Part shown: positions 13,375 to 22,084 of the stretch, one piece after another
How the letters are laid out: every line of letters starts with the position of its first letter
Position numbering within the stretch: position 1 is the first letter of the stretch
Assembly: GCA_002751075.1 (NCBI GenBank)
Contig: NAOQ01000427.1
Location: 1-23,799, forward strand
Direction: 5' to 3'
From: Ichthyophonus hoferi
Lineage: Eukaryota > Opisthokonta > Ichthyosporea > Ichthyophonida > Ichthyophonidae
DNA length: 23,799 nt
Notes under the pieces: generated by a model
What the model was told of the DNA's origin: nothing
Seen by the model: the letters and a program-made list of their open reading frames with translations, nothing else
Database searches by the model: none
Translations under genes and position numbers: made by a program

Positions 13375-13660
13375 CTCTATACTACACTACCCTATAACCC
13401 TATATACCATACTACCCTATAACCTCATATACTATACAATCCTGTAACCCAGTATATTAGACCATCCAGCTCTATATCTATTATACCCTATAGCCCTATG
13501 TACATATACTATTCTACCCTATAACCCCATACACTATACTGTTTTATAGCCCTATATACATATACTATATTACCGTATAACATAATATATAGTATAGTAT
13601 GGTATGGTATAGTAAGTATAGCAAAATATAGTATAGTATAATACTATCCTATAGTCTATA
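13375..13660. repeat. Degenerate CCCTATA-rich minisatellite
   Basis: Variants of a unit built from TATACTA-CCCTATAACCC-TATA recur about every 20-30 bases. They grade into TATAGTA/GGTATAG repeats of the opposite sense at the right end (about 13590-13640). Units have diverged in sequence and length. The motif faintly resembles a degenerate telomeric CCCTAA repeat, but the unit length and TATA content argue for an ordinary AT-rich minisatellite. Confidence 0.75.
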
Positions 13661-13869
13661 TTATTATCTATAATATTATCTGAACCTCAACGTCCTCACC
13701 CTAGAGCTTACTAAATGAAATATATTTTAAATCATGACGTGCTAAAGAAAGGTCAGAACATCATCTGGGAGGCCATGGGAGGACTAGGTGGCCTAAAGGT
13801 CTAAAGGGAATGATAGCAAACTATATACAGCGATGGGCCAGTAGGAACTGTAATGAGCGGTTTGGTGTA

Positions 13870-14020
13870 ATTGGTATGCTAGGAACCAATAAAACTGAGC
13901 ATTATGATTGGATGGTTAATTTTTCTGTGACGTCGCCAATTGCCCAATTGTTGCATACTATTCATTGATTAGTTAGTGGCCATTTTAATGTCCAAATTAT
14001 AACGTGATCAAGGCGGAAAG
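13870..14020. promoter_or_regulatory. Candidate regulatory cluster upstream of PPP1R8
   Basis: Five CCAAT boxes in both orientations occur in about 80 bases (ATTGG at 13870 and 13907; CCAAT at 13886, 13936 and 13944). A CRE-like TGACGTCG at 13928-13935 abuts one of them, and an E2F-like GGCGGAAA follows at 14012-14019. CCAAT boxes bound by NF-Y beside CRE sites are typical of housekeeping promoters. The cluster is 440-590 bases before the PPP1R8 start codon. This is motif spotting only; no transcription start can be assigned. Confidence 0.3.
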
Positions 14021-14462
14021 ACCAAAATAGGCAATCCTACTCATGTATACTGGCATTATTAGGGCTAAATAATTAAATACTTATTGTGATGTTAATTATT
14101 AACCATTTTTTGATTTTTAAAGAAAAAGTGGAAAGCTCAACTAAGAAAATCAGCAAAGGCGATCGAATGTATTGCATACTAAATAGCAAAAACCAAGAAT
14201 TAATAGCTAACCAATAGTTGAAATCGCTTATATTTCTAGCCAATCAATTGTAGCACTTTCTAATTATTCCAAGTAAATGCAGAACATGTAATTTTATCCG
14301 GGAAAGAGTAGCGGCCCGAAGCTGTATGTATTCATGCACCTCTCTACCTAATAAAGATATCTTGCAAGTTATATATCGTAGTTGGCCTCCCTTTAGTCTG
14401 TAGGATCCGATTGTCATTGTAATTGGCAACTGGGGCCCAGATAACCAGTAAACCAGAAAAAT

Positions 14463-16380
14463 ATGATTCCCGGCTTTGACACACCCACCTGGTAGTGTAT
14501 ACCAGAGCTATGCCCCCATCCTCCCTACTAGGTGTGAACTAACCCCAGGCCTTACCCAGGGCGTCACCTTTTCCTAACGGTTGGCACCTTGACGTGCTTC
14601 GTGGCCAGACCTTGTTAGAAAAGGTTAGTGTTCCTGCTGGCCTTGTACTAAGGGATCTTCCCCTCCAACCACTGACAGTTGGTTCTCCATCAGGTGCCGT
14701 TGGAAGGCCGCAAGGTGGTGCTGCTGGGCCGTAATGAGGATATTTGTCAAGTCATCTTGGCTCATCCCTCAGGTAGATTGCCAGCCTTGTTCTATTGTTG
14801 CCATGCGTTTATGACAACTCACTATAATGTACAACAATTCTACGAGCATATATATATATATACGAAGAACTTGACAATGGCACTCTATATCTATGTTTGA
14901 ACACTCCAATGTTCACAGGATTTACATACGGGAAGACATGTCTACACCCGCTACTTTGACATTTTTATACTAATATATTGTTTTGAAGATATGTTTAGGT
15001 TTGTTAAAATCTTCCATAATGCATAGACGTGGCAAGGCGTCCCTCTAATACATCTAATACATATCCCCCTCCCACCCATAATTATCCTCTTCACACCGCT
15101 TGCAGCCTCTCGACAACATGCAGTTATTTTGTATCACCCAATGGCCAATCGAGCCTATATATACGACTTGGGCAGTAGTAAGTTGGTAGGGTAGGATGGG
15201 GAAGGGGTGTGGCCTAGAGCTATGTTAACCATTAGCAGGCCACGGCAGCTTTTTGAGTTCCAATCGCCTGCCGCCTAACCAGCTCACAGCACTGGCCTGT
15301 AGGTTGTGTGTTTGGGTAGCTGAGGTGGCATTGACTGCCGGTGTGTAGCTATATAGCATGCTCTGGAAACATTGGGTAGGAGTACGGAAATATGGCTGAA
15401 GGAGGAGGAGAAACAAAGAATTTGCAGCACACACTAACCAATCCTCTCTTCAGCTGGCAGCATGTTGCACTTTGGTGCCTCCACCAGGTACTATGTGCTT
15501 CGAGATGCACCCCCAGGTAGGCAATTTCTTACAGATACCACTACGTGGGAGAGGGCAATTGGGAAGAAGATGGGATTAAGAGGAAGGGGATGCAGAGGAG
15601 AATGACTTGATAGGTCGTACTGCATATAATGCTATGGTGGCAGCCCAGCCTGTTTCGCCCACCCGTGCCCAGAAACGACCTGCTAGCCCTGAGAAGAGCG
15701 GTGAGGACGTTGAGCCATTAGCCAAGGTGTGTGCAGGAAGGAGGTTCGGGAGGTAGTCGAAGCTAGGTTGGTAACAAGGTGGTCTTGCAGAGACCCAAGA
15801 AGAAAGTGACGTTCAGCGAGGAAGTGATTCATCATTCTCCCGAGCCCATTAGTCCTGAAGGGGGAAGGTTCTCTGCCCTAGTTACTACAAACATCATGGT
15901 TATTCCCCGACCTCAGCGGGTAGGATATTGCACATGTCTGTTTGTGATGTGGTGTGCGGGGACAGCAACTGATGGATAGATGGTCACAGCTGCCTGAGGT
16001 GACCAAGGGCACCAAACCAGCTCCAAATAAACGACGAATACAGCAGCTACGTGCTATGCCTCTAGGGGGCCTATTCTCTCCTGCATTTGTGCCAAAGGTT
16101 TCTCGGTGAGTGTTGCATGCCCGTGTTTTTTAGGGTGAGCTGGTACTTCTTTTCTTTCAACTAACAGTTGTATGAAAGGCCTCTGGCTCCTACGATAGAG
16201 CTTCCATCTGGCCAACCTGATGGCAAGGCCTCCCCTACTGACACCACTCGACTCGTGATGGAGTCAAGCCAAAGCGACAAACCAGTTACTATCAAGTCTG
16301 CCAAAGAGCCAAAGAAGTATGCGAAGGAAGCCTGGGTAGCACCCAGCACCATATACAGTGATGAAGAGGTTACAAGATAA
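14463..16380 (+). CDS. PPP1R8: PPP1R8/NIPP1 homologue: nuclear inhibitor of protein phosphatase 1 with FHA domain
   Basis: A nuclear PP1 regulator whose FHA domain, in known members, binds phospho-Thr partners such as CDC5L and SF3B1. Ten exons: 14463-14491, 14560-14623, 14694-14772, 15106-15177, 15239-15298, 15454-15516, 15581-15726, 15791-15919, 15990-16097, 16168-16380. They give about 320 residues (human 351). The N-terminus FDTPTW and HLDVLRG match human FDCPTW and HLDVVKG. The FHA domain (about 32-118) shows GRN (43-45), SRQH (59-62), SHGS (82-85) and FGASTR (108-113). The PP1-binding RVxF motif is KVTF (176-179), followed by SEE and GGRF (195-198) as in NIPP1. The C-terminal PKKYAKEAW matches the human inhibitory tail. 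The human FHA Asn in DLNSTHG is Gly80 here. Exon 7 could also start at 15596, and exon 9 could use a GTGAGT at 16106. The ATG is the first after an in-frame stop. Confidence 0.95.
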
Positions 16381-17439
16381 CCTAGTGTGGTCAGATAATG
16401 TGTACTCTAGAACTATGCAACTATGAACTCTAGCGACCCCACTGTGCCAATGGTTGGGGTTGGTCATCAAACAAGTATGAATGTTGGAACAAGTGTTCCT
16501 AATCTATGCTTCAAGAGGTGCCTTGTATGTCCTTCCACAAGGAATGTGCGAGGAAGGGGATACAGGCTGCAACACACAACTATCAAACACTTTACGAGAA
16601 TATAGCTCGATATCTCTTACAGTATATATTATACGTAACTAATATAAAATAATCTTAGTAGAGCTTGGAGCAATAAAAATGATACAGATTAGTGTTGCCT
16701 GCTTACTTATACCCTTCCTCTTACTTGTATCGGTTATTATGCCAGACCACTCTCCCTCCTTCTCAGTCCTGCTTGGTGGCGCACTCTAAGGGGATACTCA
16801 GTATAATAACAACTAGATTGTAGTTAATAGGCAGCTGTTTTGATGAAATGGGATTGAAATTAATAAAGACAGGAGAATAACTCCACCCAGTAATGGAGGG
16901 GAGAGGGGAGAGATAGAAGCTATAAAGGCTATGGAAAGGACCTGAAATTTATTGAAATGGGGGGTAATAACAACACACTGGTCCTCAATATAGATAATGG
17001 CAATCCAAATGAGCCAATAGGTCATTGAGTAGCATCAAAATGGCCAATAGGGGTAGGACGATAAAAATGGCTCACTGATATAGTGTAAACAATCAGGATA
17101 TATTACCATGCATCTTTCCATGTTCAAATGTACATAACTACTACAGTTGGGGATAGAACCTTTATGTGTGAGAAAGGTGATGAAGAAAGGGCTGGTTGAA
17201 ACTAAAACAATGGCATGATAAATTATGTTTGTATAATTTTGCAAGTCCATGGGTAGATGTGAAATTTCGGTTTATCTCCCTATCTTGAAGGATACTTAAT
17301 GGGCATAAGAAAATATTATTTCCTAGAACAATTCCATCAAACTACTATCTCTGTTATAGTGCCAGTATCATGCCAGCAAGTTTTCAACGTTGGTAAGCAG
17401 CCATTGGAACTACTTTAAAAAGTGCCTAGTACTTGTGAT
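16381..17439. other. PPP1R8 3' flank, no gene seen
   Basis: Holds the likely 3' UTR and the polyadenylation signal at 16672. Frames of about 60-70 codons on both strands (for example 16423-16605 and 16813-17250) lack recognisable motifs. Nothing else is supported. Confidence 0.45.
16672..16677 (+). terminator. AATAAA polyadenylation signal for PPP1R8
   Basis: A canonical AATAAA lies 292 bases beyond the PPP1R8 stop, on the same strand and in a gene-free stretch. The position suits the 3' end of this transcript, though AATAAA is common by chance in AT-rich DNA. Confidence 0.5.
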
Positions 17440-19210
17440 TTTGAATTTGAATTAGCGAGGGACTGCAACCCAAACTGATATTATACCAATCAACCTCCAA
17501 TAAGGCTTATAGGGGTTGGTGCCTTCTTTCCCCTGGAAGCTGCCTTCTAATCATAATCTTATATGCCAGTTGTATAGCAACCAATTGTTTTATAAATGTA
17601 TGAAGTACTTGTAATTTTCACTTTGTTGTGTTGACTCCTCTGAGTCAACTGATACATAATCATCTTCTTCCTTAATTGATTATTCTCTGGCCTCTGATGC
17701 TGAACAGTTAGAATCATCACTGAGGTTGTATTCTTCCTGTAAGTGACTTTTCAGTATTTTTGTCACTTGAATCAAAAGAAAGCTGCACTCAGAACCTATT
17801 TTTCTCAACTCCTATGGACCCTCTATCTTCCATTGTAGTAATGGTCGTTAACTTCTGTTTTATACTCTTAACTGTCCTTCTACCAGAAGAGTTTGGTCTA
17901 TGTATAATTGTAATGAAAACTGTTTATCTTAACTTTAGTTTACTGCGATGCAACTTGAAAGCAGTGTTTAAGAGTAAGCCTGTGCATATTGGTTATGTAG
18001 CTGGTGAGGTCTGTGTCCAAGCCAAGTGAACTATAAACTTAGCCATTTGATTTTTCCATATTGCCCAATAGGTACTCAACATGATTATTCCGAAACATAT
18101 TCTAATTATAAATAGCCTATGCACACCCATTAATGTTATTCTGGAACATGTTATAAAGGTGTCATCCAATGACTACACAAAGTAGTATTCTAGATCTTAT
18201 TTTACACATAAGGCATAGATCCCGTTGGTCACTATGCTTGTGAATATACCACAAAACCCAATACTGTTTTCAAATCATAATAATTCACAATTAATATTGT
18301 CATAAATATCTAATCATTAATTAATCATAATTAATGACAGCATAAGCTTAATCAATTATTATTAACTAACGCCATATTCTTAATTACCAAATAGAACCTT
18401 GTTCTAATGCTTCTTAGTTATTAAAGGCCTTACTTCCAGTTAAAATATAAGACTATAATTACTAATACTTAAACATAAAAACATAAAAGGCATCTTTCAG
18501 TTTTCAGCTGAAGACTTAATCTATAGTCTACATTCTCACATGCCTGTGAAGATGTAATTTGCTCATCCAAGGTCATTATAATCTAATGTGCATTTCTAAA
18601 CTGAGTTGGGGCTAAGACCTTGGTTGAAATGTCCACAAAATAAGCTGATCTTGAAGTCTGGTATGAAGGCAACATTCTTTAGCTTAATAGGAGTTATCTT
18701 TTGATTGCCCTTTTCTGCTAACTACACACTACCAGAACCCAGTACGATAATATTTTAGCCATTTCCTCATCTAGCATAGGATCTACCAGAATTGAACGTG
18801 ATAAAATCTTCTTTTCCAAAATAAAGATGCCTGGATGACACACTGTCAAGTACAAATTTGGTTTTATTTCATTATCCATCTAATTCGACATAATTTATCT
18901 ATGTCATTGTTATATATTCCCTCAACACTGTAGACTGTAGTGTATGACCTCTTACCTAGTTTGCTGTAGAGGTTGTAGTTGAACTGCTTGTTTCCAGACT
19001 ATGAGTTCAAATCATGATCGATTGGTTGACTTTTAGGTTTTTGAGCTGGTTTAGGGCGTCTTCCTTCATAATTAACTCCAATAATGATGATATTTAGTGA
19101 AGGTCTTCAAATAACTAGCATGATGCTATTGAGGCGACCTGTGATTATAACTTGAAAAAAGACATCTTGGTTGCATATGCCCATGACGACCTAGTTTTTA
19201 CCTTGCATTT
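17440..19210 (-). mobile_element. Second Ty1/copia fossil, fragmentary
   Basis: Minus-strand remains of a copia-type polyprotein, separate from the one at 1100-4290. A zinc-knuckle-like end of gag lies near 19165-19205. A protease-like region with the usual following IKLKNV-type motif lies near 18600-18870. An acidic Ser/Asp/Glu-rich stretch, as between integrase and reverse transcriptase, is near 17640-17745, and a possible reverse transcriptase/RNase H junction near 17440-17560. The order fits copia, but there is too little room for a full reverse transcriptase, so a large internal loss is likely. It is old and broken in many places. LTRs were not found. The protease part is the best supported and the rest is tentative. 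Confidence 0.55.
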
Positions 19211-20029
19211 ATTGTGTAAGGAATGCAATTACTATTAAAGTGTAGTGATTCCTGAGACAATGCATCACTGAATTGCGTATATTTATATATATGGCTACCA
19301 AGTTACTACAGATCAGCCATTACGTAGATCAATAGTAAAACAAGTATAGTTTAATGACTAGAGTAGTCTAATACGTTCAATCCACTCCATAATTAAAAAA
19401 AAATTTAAACTACAAAGCAGACAACATTTAAAATACACGAAATAATGCTTGCAAAAAAACTACCAGACTGTCTTGGTATGACAATGGTTAAATGTAGCTT
19501 TGATGCATTACTAAAATGGTTGGTGAGGGACAGCCAATTGACTCCAGCTTTGCACTATAAATATGAAATGCATACACTCAGTCAAGGCCACCTAAACCAA
19601 CGTCAATAATTAGTAAAATGCGTGTAGTGTATTGGAAAAGTACTATAATTTATATTAGGCATGGTTTATAAAGTTAGACTATTGTGAATAGGTCTGAAGA
19701 TACTTATAAAGAGGATTCCTTTTTAGTCTCTGAGCGTCAGATAATTTATACTAGAGGAAAAGGTGTCTTGGCTAAAAAGAGACTAAAATGGAATAGAAAA
19801 CTGTATGTTGGCTGTTAAGCAATACCAACAGTCGTTTTATGAGAAAGAATTAGTAAGTTGTTCTTTTAACTTAGCCAAGTAGAACCGTAACACATACAGA
19901 TAATATAGTTTATTCTTCTACATGCAAATGTTGTAATACACAATTAGTAAGGTGTTGTTTAAATAGGACTATTGCTTTTTTTTTTTTTGCCATCCTGCAG
20001 GTAATGAGTGAGGTTAGTAATGCAGCACA
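19211..20029. other. AT-rich gene-free stretch
   Basis: No coding sequence recognised. It contains an 11-base inverted repeat (19721-19731 with 19778-19788, 46-base spacer) and a run of 12 or so T near 19977. Neither points to a known element. Confidence 0.45.
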
Positions 20030-20740
20030 CTAGATTCTGTTTGTCAATAATTGTGTGCCTAATATAAGGTACAGCATGGTGATCAGAACTTATACAATTT
20101 AGTAATGAAATATTAAAGTTTTAGTGCAGAAGCTCCTGAGACTGCAAAGAGGTTTATTCAATGTACGATAAGATCAGATTTGTGGTCATGGGAATGCTTC
20201 AATATAAAGCAATGAAGTTCGGGCGATAATAGAATATAACTATAGATGAAAAAGACAAAACTTGAAGTTTGTCCAATGCTCCACTACTCCAAACAATATA
20301 TTCAAACCCCAGACCCTCAGCTGGGACCAGATATGGGTAGTTCATTACCAAAGTACAGTTTTGGGTCAAAAGACAATATGGTTAGGACATTTCTCACTAC
20401 TACAGAGAATTAGAAAATTAGTGGTAAAAACAATTCTTGGCTTTTACCAATCACAAAAAAAAAAGCAGACATTTAATAAGAAAAAAAAATTAAAATTGCT
20501 TTCCCCTCATACCTAAGTGACGAGGCTGAAGTTATGCAAAGAAATCTTGTACAAACCTTTAATTAAACGGAGGTACTACCATCCAACATTAGCAGCATTA
20601 CCAATCCATATGTGCGATACAAAAAGTATGGCACACAAGCATACATTACTTTTATTGACAGTGGAGTGCATTTGATCTGTGTACTCTTAAGATAATAGTG
20701 ATGTTGTATCTTCAGGCTCCAACTACTACTGTCATGAGCG
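20030..20740 (+). repeat. Dispersed repeat copy B, probable retroelement gag-protease fossil
   Basis: The direct-repeat partner of 8520-9290. It shares the ordered landmarks GTTTGTC, GTGATCAGA, GCAGAAGCTCC, AA(A/G)CAATGAAGTT, a Lys-rich section and ACCATCCAACATTA. Near 20640-20690 it retains a clearer Asp-Ser-Gly protease-like motif than copy A. The fossil may continue toward about 20970, where weak resemblance to the region after a gypsy protease is seen. It is broken and old; the divergence between the two copies implies independent decay over a long time. No terminal repeats were seen. Confidence 0.6.
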
Positions 20741-22084
20741 ATATAATTTTTAAGATAAGAGGTTAAAAATACACAACTAAAACTATTAGTGTTTCTAGTT
20801 ATTTTTTTCTAAAGACCAAGCACTTAAGTTGTAGGTAAAACTTCTCATTTGAAAGTTTCAATTTCTAATTGGACTTCCGTATATGTAGAAATCAAGATTT
20901 CTTGATATATGCTCAATTTTCTAAGAACCATCAACTGGAATCGATTACTTCAATTTGTTTAAATAATAGTTGAGGGATCTGCAAGTCATGTCATTTGAAA
21001 ATTTATTCTCTATTAGTAAAGCAGTAGCATTTTCATGGTTTACAGCATTTATAAACAATTTCTTGAAATGAGTTGCTGCATAAAAGCTACTTCATTGTTT
21101 CCACCAAATGAGAAATATGAAAATGTTTGTATATATCTTATGAAAAATAACGTTTATGTTGAAGTATTAAAATCAGCCAGTGGGATAACTTAAAAGTAGA
21201 AAGGTGTTAGTAATACATTGTGTATGTTTCCAGTTGTATTGACCACACAGACATGAAGATATTGGGAGATAAAAGCTCAACCAGCTGACTATATAACTGC
21301 AAGAGCTGCGGTCTACTACCCAATGGTGTAGTGATGCGGTAATACTATAAATGGATTTAATATCACGAAGATACAGGTACGATAAAGATGGGAGCTGTAC
21401 ATACCGTGGTTTAAGACTGCATGCCCTGATACCTATACTACAAATATGTATATAGTCATTTGGGGCTATTTACATGTTGGCAAACATACATATATATGCT
21501 GGTACATGGTATCTATACTCGAATCGATATGTATATGTAAATTTCTACATTCCAGAATTATGTATATGATTCCACTTGTAATTAAAAGTGATTGTTTCAG
21601 CTACAATGGCAATCAGCTCTTTTAATTAGTTTTACCAGCCTTTCGGATCGAATACTTATCATAATATGGATGCACTGTTTATTTTGACTACACTCCCATC
21701 ATAATTGATTGTAATCATTGCACTATGTTGGGTAGGTTGTCATATAAAATTCTGGTATATAAGATATATAATACAATCAAATAACTGGCTAGATTAGACT
21801 TGCAGTACTTATCACTGGGCAATGATCTCAATTAGTGATTTACACATACGTCTACGGCAAGCCCCTGTTCCCCTACTTTCACAGTTTAATTATGTGTATA
21901 TGTGTAGGTGTTAATGCCATGAGCCAGGCCATATGGCTATGTACCCTGGAGGTTCATGGTTGCATATAAACTGGTTTTCTAGACATACTTGCAGCATGAA
22001 ATTCAGATGAAAGGTAAGCCTTGAGCTGCAAGGTTAAGTGAAGAGCGGCTCGGCTCATTCTAGGGAACTACCTGCCTCCAGAGC
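20741..22084. other. Gene-free region and likely MMS19 3' flank
   Basis: AT-rich with short TA microsatellites near 21480-21560. The right end (about 22000-22084) is GC-richer and is probably the 3' UTR of MMS19. TTTATT at 21678-21683 reads AATAAA on the minus strand, about 400 bases beyond the MMS19 stop, and could be its polyadenylation signal. No other gene was recognised. Confidence 0.4.

Noticed and set aside
13928-13935. tRNA, rRNA or CRISPR features anywhere in the window
   Set aside because: No cloverleaf with A and B boxes, no rRNA core motifs and no regularly spaced identical repeats were seen. The palindrome-like site here is a CRE-type motif only.
14492-14559. ATG at about 14510 as the PPP1R8 start, with an intron of only 17 or 28 nt
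   Set aside because: The upstream ATG at 14463 gives FDTPTW, matching the NIPP1 N-terminus, and a normal 68-nt intron in phase.
10958-16380. PTC7 and PPP1R8 as a linked phosphatase gene system
   Set aside because: Both relate to protein phosphatases, but to unrelated families and compartments, and they are 2 kb apart with separate signals. Adjacency is probably coincidence.
17760-18029. An 89-codon plus-strand frame as a membrane protein gene
   Set aside because: It lies opposite the second copia fossil, matches no family, and its hydrophobic look follows from T-rich composition.
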